The translations under genes and the position numbers were made by a program. The notes under the pieces are model-generated. The model saw nothing but the letters and a program-made list of their open reading frames with translations, was not told the origin of the DNA and ran no database searches. A DNA stretch of 28,819 bases, from the NCBI GenBank assembly GCA_015179045.1, contig WHUZ01000209.1, positions 1 to 28,819 of the forward strand. The letters run 5' to 3'. The stretch is from Kalaharituber pfeilii (lineage: Eukaryota > Ascomycota > Pezizomycetes > Pezizales > Pezizaceae). This document shows, in pieces, positions 18,535 to 28,716 of the stretch (its first letter is position 1; the number at the start of each line of letters is the position of its first letter).

Positions 18535-19345
18535 CTCCTCTTATACTTATTAATAGAACCTATATTACAGAATGTAGTACTATTAAGAGGAGCTTGCTAT
18601 AGCTATTAAATTCAGCTTATTCTGACTAATCACATACTATCAAGAGAACCCCTTATTATAGCTAGTCAGGTAGCATACATATAAGAAAATAAAAAAAAAT
18701 AAAAAAATAATAAAACTTATTATATTTATTAAATTAAGCTTATAGTACTATATTATACACTAGCAAGAGGGGCTATTATATCTGTTAATTGAGCCCATTC
18801 TATAGTATATTAAGTATTAAGAAAGGCTGCCATATCTATTAATAGAGCTTATTCTATAATATATTAAGTACTATCAAGAAGATCTACCATAGCTGTTAAG
18901 TTAAGCTCATATTACTATATTATATACTAGTAAGAGAAGCTACCATACCTGTTAATTAAGCCCATTCTGTAGTATGTCAAGTGCTAAGAAAGACTACCAT
19001 ACCTATTAATAGAGCTTATTCTATACTATATTAAGTACTATCAAGAGAGCCTGCTATACTTGTAAAGTTGAGCTTATATTCTTATATTATATGCTAGTAA
19101 GAGAAGCTACTATACCTGTTAATTAAGTACATTTTGTAGCATGTTAAGCACTGAAAGAGGCTGCTATACCTATTAATAGAGCTCATTCTATAGCATATCA
19201 AGCACCCTTGAGAGGGCCTGCTATATCTATTAATAGTGTTTATTCTATAGCAGATTGTACTATTACAGGGAGCCTGCTATACCTATCAAATTTAGCTTAT
19301 ATTGCTATATCTCATACTATCAAATATAGTAGAGAGGAGTATATA
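18535..19345 (+). repeat. Tandem array of about 56-bp units, left arm
   Basis: The unit is roughly GAGGCTGCTATACCTATTAA followed by TAGAGCYYATTCTATAGTAT and then ATTAAGTACTATCAA. About a dozen degenerate copies are visible, some with AATTAAGC in place of TAGAGC, implying at least two alternating unit types. A short A-rich stretch interrupts it at about 18685-18715. Copies differ mainly by transitions. Confidence 0.8.
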
Positions 19346-21374
19346 CAGGTATAGACAGAAGTAAATAGCAGACTATCTAGCCTTCAGGTATAAGGAGATA
19401 GAATACCTAGTAAGATGAGAAAAGTAAAAAGATATAAATAAGAAAAAGTAGAAAGAAAAGGAAGAGGTAAATGTATTTAAGTACTAAGGAGTTTTTCGGG
19501 TCACTAAAATTTTAAAGGAGCAGGAGTTGAATTTTCCTTTACTTGAGAGTAGTGATAGAAGTACAATATAATTATTTTAATTAGTAGAATGGAGTGTACT
19601 TAGAGAGTACTTTAGAGGCTTAGTATAAGACTAAGGTAGTTTTTTACATATAAAGAAGGTAGTAAAGGAATACTGTAGTTAGACAAGCCTGCCTCTAGCT
19701 TTGTAGGTTTAGATGTAGAGGCCCAGCTCAGTGTATATAGAGCTATATTTAAAAAAAAAAAAAGGTACTGTCAAGTAGAAAGAGTCATACCTATCAGATT
19801 TACTATATTAACTTACTTAGTAAGAGGTAAAATACAAATGCATGCTTTAGTAGTCTTGGTAAGCCTTTGGCTATCAGTATATATATATTAGACACAGGCA
19901 TGCCAAATTACCATAATGGTAGCCTCAATAGTATAGAGACTGATAATAATATAACTTCCAAAAAAAGAAAAAAAAAATACCAATATTATACTAAAGTATA
20001 CACTAGTATGATAAATAGTGTCTAAGACCATACTAGTATATGTTTGTATTTTACCTCTTAAGTAAATTAATATAGTAGTTTATTGTATGCTATATCAATT
20101 AGCAACTCAGAAATATACTAATTTATAGTCTATTATATACATATTATACTATAGTAGTATAAATTAGCAATCCAGAAATATACTAATCTATATACTATTA
20201 GGGTCTACCTGCTGATTCATGTAAATAGCAATTAGCAGCTGTAGTAGCTGACTAGTAGTCTAATAAGTGGCCTCATGAGCCGCTAAATAAGAAGCTCTTT
20301 TGTGATAGTATAGGCTTCATCTCAATTAAGTAATATCCTAAGAGAGCATTTTTAGGATACTGTAATCTTACCAAATTCTGAAAATTAACTGCTGTGAAGA
20401 TGTCAAGTATATCAGACAGGTCTATTAGATATATTGAGTACATACTTAAGATATTAGGTATATTAAACCTATGAGTATATTGAGTATGCATATTAGATAC
20501 TATATACATTTATGAGAGATTAGGCAAATTAGTTATATTGAGTATATTGAACATATTAAGTATATTGAGTATATACTTCTTACTAGTATATTGACTTTTA
20601 AGTATAATAAGTAAATCAAAATGCTAACAACTATATAGTATACTAAATATCTTATCTATACTAATATGTATATTCAATATACTAGGGATATCCAGTATCT
20701 TATATGTATGCTTAATAGCTTGATATACTTGATATACCTAATACCTTCAGGTATCTCATATATGCACTTACTATATTAAATACACCTGATATACCTAATA
20801 TCTTTAGGTATCTCATATGTATTCTTAGGCTACAGCTACTTAGTATACTATAGTCACTTATTAGGTTAGTTCTGAGACTGCCATTAGACTACTTATTATC
20901 TATTTATTGAGTTGGCCACTATAGCTATTTGTACTTGTTTATATAGGTAGGCTGGCAGACTATATAGTAAAATATGGGCTTGATGGACTATAGTTTAGTA
21001 CATTTCTGAGCTGTTAATTAACTCCTGCCAGACCCACAATAGTATAAGACCCATCATAGCCTATGAGAGGGCTTGCAAGAAATAAAATAAAAAAAAAAAA
21101 GTAGTATAAAAACTATAGTATATGCTAGTCTCATATTCAGCCACTATAGTATGTATATAATTTATGTATTATTTTTTTTTATATTGTAATAATAGGAGTA
21201 CGAAACTAGGTATAGGTATTAATTAGTATAGTCTAGTTTTTTTTTTTTTCTATTATGCTACCTCATTTGTAGTGCTAAGCTATAGTAGAGTAGTATACAC
21301 TAGTTGACAGTACTGGAATTACTTCTTATTCAATTCAGCTGCTAATGCTCTGAGAATATATTATTTATAACTCA
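19346..21374. other. Centre of the insertion: AT-rich, short repeats, no gene seen
   Basis: This holds A/T homopolymer tracts (19748-19763, 19960-19978, 21083-21101, 21237-21250). It has a direct repeat TAGCAA..CAGAAATATACTAAT at 20100-20127 and 20165-20193, and a 33-bp direct repeat GATATACCTAATA...CTCATATATG at 20731-20763 and 20788-20820. There is also a TATTGAGTATAT-type microsatellite around 20425-20575. No transposase or other protein similarity was seen in either strand. Confidence 0.6.
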
Positions 21375-22440
21375 ATATAATAACTATGGTAGGCTCTCTT
21401 AGTAATATAATATACTACACTGTTAATAGGTATAGTAGCCCTTCTATCTAGTACATAGTATAGTAATATAAGATCAACTTGACAGGTATAGAAGGCTCTC
21501 TTGATAGTGCTTAATATGAGCTCTATTAATAGATATAGCAGGTCCTCTTGATAGTATATAACATAATAATATGAGCTTAATTAACAAGTATAGTAGGTTC
21601 CTCTAAATAGTATAATATACTACAGAACAAGGTCTTTTAACAGATATAACAGCCTCTCTTAGTAGTATAATATACTACAGAATGAGTACTATTAATAGAT
21701 ATGGTAGCCCCTCTTACTAGCATATAATATAATAATATGAGCTTAGCTTAACAAGTATGGTAGGCCTTCTTGATAGTACTCAATATACTATAGAATGAGT
21801 TCTATTAATAGGTATAGTAGATCTCTCTTGATGGTAATAATATGCTACAAAATAAGGTCTTTTAATAGGTATGGCAGGCCTCTCTTACTGATATAATATA
21901 CTACAGAATAAGCTCTATTAATAGGTACAGAAGGTCCCACTCATAGTATATAATATATTACAGAATGAGCTCTCTTAATAGGTATAGTATGTCCCTCTCT
22001 ATAGTTTAATGTCCTATAGAATATAGTCTTTTAATAGGTATAATAGCCTCATTTCAATAGCATATGATATACTATAGAAGAAGGTTTTTTAACAGGTATG
22101 AGAAGCCTCTCTCACTGATACAATATACTATAGAATAAGTCTTATTAATAGGTATAGCAGATGCTACTTATAGCATACGATATACTATAGAATAAGCTCT
22201 ATTGACAGATATAGAAAAGTTCTTTTTAATAGTATATAATATAGTAATATAAGCTCAATTAATAGGTATAGCAGGTCCCTCTTAATAGTATGACATGCTA
22301 CAGAAGAAGTACTATTAATAAGTATAGTAGGCCCTCAAAAATGATATATAATATACTATAAAATATACTTTATTAAGCGATATTGTGATATACTATACTA
22401 AGCTGAATTTAATAGGTATAGTAGGCTATTATAGCAAGGT
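21375..22440 (-). repeat. Tandem array of about 56-bp units, right arm (inverted)
   Basis: The same unit as 18535-19345 on the opposite strand, for example TGATAGTACTCAATATACTATAGAATGAG at 21773-21801 followed by TTCTATTAATAGGTATAGTA. About 18 degenerate units. The outermost unit (near 22400-22430, AAGCTGAATTTAATAGGTAT) mirrors the outer left unit (18601-18627, TATTAAATTCAGCTT), so the symmetry extends to the array edges. Confidence 0.8.
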
Positions 22441-22979
22441 ATAGTAAAACAGGCTATATTATATATAGAGGCTAGAGTAGTAAAATAATAGATAATAGTA
22501 TAGTATACTAAGATAATAAAAAAGCATCTATATCTAGATCATAATAGCTAGAAATACATAATTAGTTCTTAATATGTATATAGTATTTACAGTAACTAGT
22601 ATTATTATAATTAGTTTGGTAGCCAGCCTACTTACAGTAGACAGCCTTATATTTATATAGGTTTCTTATACTAACATTGAGAGTAAGCATGCCATAATAT
22701 TGAAAGATATTATTAAATATACTTTAGGAGTATTAGTAGGTAGTAAATTTGAGTATACTAGGGGCTGTAAAGTATATTAAATATGCACTCATATGTAGAG
22801 GGTATAATATAATTTCTTAAATATATTAGGTACTTAGAGATACAATATAATTTATTAATTATACTAGGTACTCTAGAGTAAAAAGTTAAGTTTCTAAATA
22901 TGCTCAAGGTGCTGAGAGCACTCAGAATGATTGCTATACTCAAAGCAGAGTAGTTGCACCTGGCTAAAAAATTATTTTT
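22441..22979. other. AT-rich right flank of the insertion
   Basis: No coding similarity. It contains loosely repeated TATTAGGTACTTAGAGATACAA-type words (22825-22875). The end near 22950-22979 reads GCACCTGGCTAAAAAATTATTTTT, the candidate terminal sequence opposite 17742-17780. Confidence 0.5.
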
Positions 22980-22988
22980 GCTGATGAT

Positions 22989-23076
22989 AGCTAGAGTTTG
23001 AGACCTATAATCCTAATTAGTTTAGTTTTCTATTAGAAATTATTATTTGAAATGAGTACTCTAAATAGGGAAGTAA
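22989..23076 (+). mobile_element. Element C, fragment 3: end of 3' tail and polypurine tract
   Basis: AGCTAGAGTTTGAGACCTATAATCC onward is colinear with the tail of B (10460-10540, reversed) and ends CTAAATAGGGAAGTAA, the polypurine tract against the LTR. Confidence 0.82.
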
Positions 23077-23784
23077 TATTACAGCTAAGGTGGAAACTTC
23101 CCTACTACTATAGCAAGAAGCAAAAGTTCTACTACTAATTAGCTACTATAACTAAAGGTAAACATTTACTTACTAAGGGGAAAATACTAACTATAGAATC
23201 AAATATACTACCAATACTGATTGACCAAACTAATTACCTATTAGGCTTGGTTATTAATTCTTATATTATTTAGATAGGGAAGTACTATGAAAAGGTGGGT
23301 CATCTAGAATATAATTTGATATATACCCTTGAGTTATAGAAGCTTTATTTATATATATATATGTATTAGTATATTTATTATTTTTATCTTATATTATTTT
23401 TATATATTTTTATTATATATGTCTATTACTATAGTATTAATATTAATAAGAAATTGCTATGGGGCCAGCCAATTATTTATTTATTAACTACTTATATATG
23501 ACTGTACTAAAGTCTATATAAGTGCTAGCTGATAATAATATAGTTAGAAGAATTAAGATACTAGTAGTGTCCTAAGTTTTCCATAACTCTAAATCTATTA
23601 TTCTATTATTATATCTATGAATTGCTTCACTCTACTATATACTCTCTACTGATTAGCTACTCTTCTAGTCTACTATATATATACCTTTATAGTTATTTTA
23701 GTACCACTATATTTACCTCATCATAGCTACAATACCTAGTCTCTTCTAGTATCTATTAAAGCTAAATACCTTATACTTATAATA
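23077..23784 (+). repeat. LTR2, 3' LTR of element C (708 bp)
   Basis: It starts TATTACAGCTAAGGTGG (RIP-altered TGTTAC) and ends CTTATAATA. It is full-length relative to other LTR2 copies but more AT-rich, consistent with greater age. A TATATAAG box is at 23515-23522. The next five bases, GTAAA, would be the target duplication; the 5' partner is off-window. The downstream sequence is the LINE. Confidence 0.88.
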
Positions 23785-24932
23785 GTAAAATACTTCCCTA
23801 TTTATACCTCTCTATACCTGTACCTATTTGATTCTATTACCCTAGCTTCTTCAACCATCTAGCATACCTTTTTCACTCTGGTTGCAATATAGTAAAGTTT
23901 AATATTACTACTCTACTCCACTCTATAACTTTTCCTTCTTTAAAGCTTTCCACTTCTCTCTTCTTCTTCCTCTATGCTTTTATCCTCTGATGTACTCTAC
24001 TTCTAGTAACTACTTCTTTCTCTTACATCACTATTTCATTCTTTATACACTCATCTGCCTTCTTATTGCCTATAATTCTAATATAAGCTTTTACCTACAA
24101 CAGTTTTATATCTTCTTCCTTCCTTTTTCTTCTTACTACTATATTTACTACTCTTTTTATATTCTTTATCTTTCTCTTTCTCACTCTACTTACCTTCTCA
24201 ATTACTATGATAGTAGCTTCCAAATGCAACTAGCTTAAGACTAAAACCTTCTCTAGTATACTCTCTAGTACTCTTCTTACTTCTCTTACCTCTCTATTAA
24301 AAACTATCACTATTCTTCCTACTACCTCTACTACTACTACTGACCTTTTCTATATATCTACTCTTACCTTATTATTTTTGATTTTACTGCTATTTGAAAA
24401 GAAGATAGCTGTCTCTTTTTCAGCCTCCTTAATTAAGATCTTTCATTCCTCTTAGCCCCCCTTCTTCCTCTTTAGTCTCTTTATAGTCCCTACCTCTACT
24501 ATCTTATATCTTTTTACCTATAAAATCTCCTTTCTCTCTTCTAAATAACGTGTCCACTGACTCTGCCAGCAGTTTAATACTATTTCATACCTATTCTTCT
24601 TTGCTAGTACTTATTATATTCTTTAGTTTCTTTAGTTTCTGATCTTCTTCTCTTTCTTCTTACCTTCTTTAAAGTTATTTATATAAAGTTCTACTAGCTC
24701 TAATGGTACCTCTACCTCTCAGACAATTACTCTCTCTTATATACTATCTAGAACTGTCTCTATGTCTTCTACTCTATAAACTATATTTACTTCTTCTACC
24801 TAGTACCTCTCTCTCTTTCAGCTACTCTCTTTAAAACTTGCAGCTATAATTGCTCTATCTCCTTCTTCTACTACTTTTAGCCTCTTTATTCAATCTTACT
24901 CTCTAATATTATTACTGCCCTTACTATCTCTA
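23785..24932 (-). pseudogene. Tad-like LINE ORF2 fragment: RT thumb, RNase H, C-terminal zinc motif
   Basis: Minus-strand order: EVEVPLELVELYINNFKEG near 24680-24720 resembles the post-RT segment of fungal Tad1-type ORF2. RNase H follows: SLHLEATIIVIEKV near 24190-24230 and IIGNKKADECIKNEIV at 24031-24080, matching GNE.AD..AK. Then come RVHQRIKA and WSRVVILNFTILQPE near 23905-23960, ARWLKKLG at 23841-23866, and ESNRYRYREV then IGKY at 23792-23840. The last block is a C.CG...T..H zinc motif with Cys and His turned to Tyr. This strand is very purine-rich. Both ends are cut by LTR elements (C on the left, D on the right). Confidence 0.82.
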
Positions 24933-25408
24933 TATTAGTATAGGTATCACTAGACTTATGAGAGTGGCACTGAAGTAACTACAGATTTGTGAAGGTAGTG
25001 AAGTAGATAGCAAAAGATTATACAAGAGTATTAAGTGAAACTTTAACTTAGAATACTATTAATATCTTGATTTCTTCTACCTATCAATTTAGCCTATTTA
25101 TATAGACTTCTCAGCTATTAACATAATATGATAATAATATAATAAGATACGTAGATAAGAAAATATAGTAGAAACATGCATTAGAAGTAGCAGTAGTAGC
25201 AACTAATATATATATATATATTAGTTTATAAGCTATATATAGTTATTAGTTTATATGACTTACTTTAACATATACTTCAGTAGGTAATGACTAGTTATTG
25301 AGTTTAAGTGGATCTAAGCATTACCTACTAATGATCAGCCATATGTGTAGTATATGTTTTAGTAGTTCTTCCAGAGCTATTTCTATAAGTCTTACCTTAG
25401 CCATAATA
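24933..25408 (-). repeat. LTR4, 3' LTR of element D
   Basis: The minus-strand start TATTATGGCTAAGGTAAGAC is at 25408, preceded on that strand by the tract AAATAGGTAGTAA. The core shares with LTR2 the TCTTGATTTCTTCTACCTATC...TATATAGACTTC layout; a TATATAAA box on the minus strand is at 25097-25104. The left boundary is the least certain (about plus or minus 30 bases). It contains a perfect 26-bp palindrome at 25201-25226. Confidence 0.7.
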
Positions 25409-25774
25409 TTACTACCTATTTTAGAGCTTTTTTGCTCTAAAAAGCTTTTAAACTATTCTAAGACCTACTCAGTTGAGTCAGTATATACTCTGCATAGTTA
25501 AGAGTATTAGCATACCCTATGCATTAAGTATTAATATTCATTATAGATACAATAGCTGATAGTAAAACTAGTATATTCTACATATAAAATTTTATTTAAT
25601 ATTAGCTATTAAATTACTTCTCAAATAAAACTCTATGGGAAATCCTTGAGAGTGTAGAAGATATAACACTTATATGAGGTTATAGCTTCTCTAGCTAGAT
25701 CTGGATAATAAATAATACCTATTATTAGAATGTTGAGTTATGCTATCTATAGACTAGAGTCTTTAGACTTTTAT
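25409..25774 (-). other. Non-coding 3' tail of element D
   Basis: Between the chromodomain and the LTR; no protein similarity. On the minus strand it ends with AAATAGGTAGTAA against LTR4. GAGCTTTTTTGCTC at 25426-25439 forms a short hairpin. Confidence 0.55.
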
Positions 25775-25890
25775 AGATACTTCTTATGGAACTCCATTAT
25801 GGATTCTAGTAAGTATCCTAAGTTACTAATTGGCTCTCAAATATCATTATTTTTTACTATACCCTTACCAACAGATTTGGTATCTGACCT
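25775..25890 (-). pseudogene. Chromodomain remnant of element D
   Basis: The minus strand reads YQICW, stop, GYSKK at 25858-25884 and, after a one-base shift, NDI, stop, EPISNLGYLLESIMEF at 25790-25853, ending HKKYL. This is the YxVKWKGY...W-EP..NL......I.EFH pattern, with the WEP Trp replaced by a stop. It identifies D as a chromovirus. The plus-strand open stretch at 25730-25939 is its shadow. Confidence 0.8.
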
Positions 25891-26479
25891 AGCCATAGAC
25901 TTTACTACTATTAACAATATAGTTAATATTATAATATAGTTTTTGTTCATCATTAAGGTCTATGTTGTTATCTTAAGTTTGAAAAGACTTGAGTAGGCTG
26001 ACATAGATAAGTTTGTATAGTTATATACCTTGAAGTATCTTTAGTTCATCTGCATAATGACTTATGACTCTCTTTATCTTATAGGAGCTAATATATTTGT
26101 TAGTAAGTGCCTGATGATTACCTGACTTAACTTATAAGTTTTATTAGTTAACTAGAACTTTATCTCCTACTTGAAATTGCCTTGACTTTTTAGTAAAGAG
26201 TTTCAACCTCTTATTATTTATTTTCTTAAAAGTATTATATATTTGGTTATATACTATAGTTATCCTATCTAGCTAGTTCTCTACTGCTGGTAAGGTAAAG
26301 GTATGCTTGTTTGAAATATATATTATTTTGGAGTTGAATCTATATAGGCTCTCAAAAGGTATCTAGCTATGAGTTGATATCTTTAAGATATTGTATGCAT
26401 ACTTAGCTAATAGTAACTAAGTAATCTATCAGTTTTATCTATTATAATAGAAGATACATAGATACTACTTGAAACTTTA

Positions 26480-26960
26480 TATTACTTACTCTAACAGTCC
26501 ATCAGTTTATAGATAGTAGAGCATGAATAGTTGGAGTTCAATATTGAGCTATTAATTAATCTCTTTCCAACATACATAGGCAAATTGAGGTCCTCAATTA
26601 GATATAATAGCCTATGGTAGTCTGTAATACTGCCAAATATTATTGATAAATACTGAGGTAATGTCTATAGATATTTAAGTAGTTGTAGCTAGTATATATG
26701 GTTAGACTTTGGTAAAGTAGTCTATAATAATGAGAATTATAGTATTATAGCCTTCTAACTTTAATAGTTCTCTAACAAAATCTATAGCTACTTCTTTGAA
26801 TAGTTTGATTCTAGTTAGTATTAGTATTAATTGGGTTTAGTAAGTATGCCAATCAGCTTTTGCCTTTTAGCATACTATACAACTAGCAAAAATATGTTTG
26901 CATAGCTTCTCTTTATTTATCCTAATAAAAGTTTCTTAATATCATTTTTTAGGTATGGTA
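26480..26960 (-). pseudogene. Integrase pseudogene of element D
   Basis: Minus strand: a decayed zinc-finger end near 26880 (C..CKAKA-like), then EVAIDFVRELLKLEGYNTII at about 26735-26795, IIIDYFTK, and ISN, stop, GPQFAYVCWKEIN near 26560-26610. That last block is the SDRGPQF motif with the catalytic Asp reading Asn and the Arg reading stop. The TDG..E.VN equivalent near 26490-26510 closes the core. Both changes are explained by C to T or G to A mutation. The upstream join to RNase H is colinear with gypsy order. Confidence 0.88.
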
Positions 26961-27059
26961 TATCCCCTAATAGCTACTGACTTTTGACTTATAGCACTAT
27001 TTTATAACTACCAGCTTATATTCTTCTAGTACTACTAGAAGACCATTTCTGCTTTTCTA

Positions 27060-27640
27060 GTCTTTAGTATTAATACCTTCAACCTCTAGACTCGAATCTT
27101 ACTTAATAAGGTCATTGTTGATAAGTAGTTGTCTGTCCTTTAGAAGTTAGACTTCTAGACTAGTAGATTTATTACTAGTCTATCATGATATAGTATCAGC
27201 TTTCCTATTATCTCTTCCCTTACAGTAGATGATAGTAAAGTTTAACTTACATATCTTCATATACTAGTTGGTCTGCTAGGAGTTGAGCTTCTCCTTAGTA
27301 GTAAAGTATTTAATCCTATAGTAGTTAGTATAGATATTAATATATATATCCTATAACTACACATACTATTTTTTGAAGCTATTAATAATTGCCAGAACCT
27401 TCTTATAAGAGATAGGTAATTTTGTTCAACTGTATTAAGAGCTTATAAATAGAAGTCAACTAGGTACAGTATTTTGATTCTATTCTCTTTATAGTATTAG
27501 AAAAGGATACTAGCAAGAGCTTGGTTAGATGCAGCAGTTTCCATAATTGTCTTTAGGGTTCTATCCTAAAGGTGGAGTACTAGAACAGATATGAATACTT
27601 ACTTAAGTTCACTAAATAACTGCTATTGTATATTGCCTTA
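27060..27640 (-). pseudogene. RNase H region pseudogene of element D
   Basis: The minus strand near 27230-27330 reads TNYYRIKYFTTKEKLNS and then a FTIIYCKGR-like block, matching gypsy TDHKNL.YF-TTK..L..RQ...F.I.Y..G. The Asp reads Asn and the His reads Tyr, typical transition damage. Upstream, near 27560-27640, the LK..F..APIL region is only faintly visible. Confidence 0.75.
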
Positions 27641-28121
27641 TAGGAATAGTATATTACTCATAAGAGAGGTAAGTAGTTTCATTTTAGTACTATAGTTTTT
27701 GATGAAATAGTAGTAGTAGTTAGCAAAGCTTAGGAATTTCTGAACTTCCTTCTTCTTAGTAGATGTTAGCTAGTCAGCAATAGTACTAAGCTTATAAAAG
27801 TTTATCTTAATCTCTATTCCCTTAATGATATAGCTAAGGAAGGTTGTTTCTTATATATGAAATTTATACTTTGCCAGATTCATAGCCAATCTATAGTAAA
27901 GTAGTAGTTATAGGACCTACTCTATAATTCTTTTATATTCGGCTTCAGTTCTTTCACTATAAATTAAGATATTATACAAGTACTATACTACCCTATTGAT
28001 ACATTTCAGAATTGTATCTATTATTCTTAAATGCTTGCTAGTATATTAATAAGCCCAAAAGATGGAACAATATATTTAAATAGACTCTTCTTAGTCTTGA
28101 AAGTGGTCTTCTATTCATTAT
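27640..28121 (-). pseudogene. Reverse transcriptase pseudogene of element D (C-terminal part)
   Basis: Minus strand from 28121: NE, stop, KTTFKT (family NEWKTAF), IVPSFGLINILASI (family MPFGLTNAPATF), LIYSERTEAE-like after the decayed YLDDIL, LAKYKFHI (KCEFH), FLSYIIKGIEIKINFYKLST (FLG.IIS..GI..DP.K), and KKKEVQKFLSFANYYYYFIK. These are consecutive blocks of the palm, thumb and connection of Ty3/gypsy RT, with several frame changes. The N-terminal palm is off-window beyond the element inserted at 28122. Confidence 0.88.
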
Positions 28122-28716
28122 TGTTACTGCCAGGCACTTCAATGTTGCTAAGCAGTAGCAGTCTGTTAGGAATAGTATGGTTAAAGGTGAATGACAAAGA
28201 AGAGTAGTCAAAAGATACGTAATGAATATAGAGTTTGAGTAAAACTTAGGACACTACTAGTATCTTAATTCTTTATAACTAATGGCAGAAACTGAAGCTT
28301 ATATATTAAGTGCCCATCATATATAACTTATCAACAATTAATAATATGACTATAATATAATAATACTATCTTATAAAATAGATAAGTAAATATAGAAACA
28401 GTAATATAATAGAAATATAAAATAATATAGATCCCTTTTCCAAAACCAATAAGTAAGTAAAGTGTTATCTATGTTGTAACTATGTATTATTAGTAAAGGT
28501 ATTGCAAGTGACACTAGTTGCTTTATAAGTACCGTGTATATATTAGTACAGTGTACATACAAGAAACTAAGACACATGTCTGTAAGGTAACAACTGAACA
28601 ACTACAGTATACTGCAGCTTGCCTAGTATTAATCAGATACATCTTAGTAAGTCTTATAATAGTATGGAGATAGTACCTTTTCGATATTCAGTAGGTTTAT
28701 ACCTTTAGCCTTAACA
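28122..28716 (-). repeat. LTR5, 3' LTR of a minus-strand element leaving the window (about 595 bp)
   Basis: The minus-strand start TGTTAAGGCTAAAGG at 28716 is preceded by the tract GACAGTAGGTAA (28717-28728). The end is GGCAGTAACA at 28122. The core (AAACTTAGGACACTACTAGTATCTTAATTC, 28231-28271, shown in two-block form here) corresponds to the conserved stretch of LTR2 and LTR4. It sits inside the RT of element D. A later TGTTGC at 28143 is an alternative left end. Confidence 0.65.

Larger units (their letters stand above)
17742..22979. mobile_element. AT-rich insertion with inverted tandem arrays (foldback-like)
   Basis: About 5.2 kb interrupt the tail of C between homologous words: left ACTAATTAT (17733-17741), right GCTGATGAT (22980-22988). 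The uninterrupted E1 copy reads GCTGATAAT there. The first six bases differ only by two G to A changes, so a 6-9 bp target duplication fits. The ends share AAAAATA-TTTTTT-like stretches in inverted orientation, with weak similarity beyond. The insert carries tandem arrays of an approximately 56-bp unit in opposite orientations (18535-19345 and 21375-22440) around a 2-kb centre. I see no coding similarity in it. Drosophila foldback elements have this architecture, but no homology is claimed. Confidence 0.6.
25409..28121 (-). mobile_element. Element D: 3' half of a second Ty3/gypsy chromovirus lineage
   Basis: Minus-strand order from 28121: RT, RNase H, integrase, chromodomain, tail, polypurine tract, LTR4. 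It differs from A/B/C/E1 in LTR length and in keeping the full TDGQTERVN spacing in integrase. It is interrupted at 28122 inside the RT by the LTR of another element, so gag and the RT start are off-window. Confidence 0.85.

Noticed and set aside
18535..22440. Inverted tandem arrays as a CRISPR array or a centromeric satellite
   Set aside because: The units are adjacent without unique spacers and the context is fungal, so not CRISPR. The arrays are short and inside an insertion in a retrotransposon, which does not fit a main centromere array.
23062..23804. 14-bp perfect inverted repeat (TAAATAGGGAAGTA / TACTTCCCTATTTA) around the 3' LTR of element C as transposon ends
   Set aside because: The left copy is C's polypurine tract, homologous to that of B. 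The right copy falls in the LINE reading frame at its C-terminal zinc motif. Different origins explain both, so the match is likely chance.
23990..24238. 82-codon Tyr/Phe/Leu-rich open frame as a membrane protein
   Set aside because: It is the complement of the purine-rich LINE RNase H region; polypyrimidine sequence reads as hydrophobic residues without meaning.
28143..28716. Left end of LTR5 at TGTTGC (28143) instead of TGTTAC (28122)
   Set aside because: The 28122 start gives a TGTTA...TAACA pair like the other LTRs and leaves the RT motif of element D intact up to the junction; 28143 remains an alternative.
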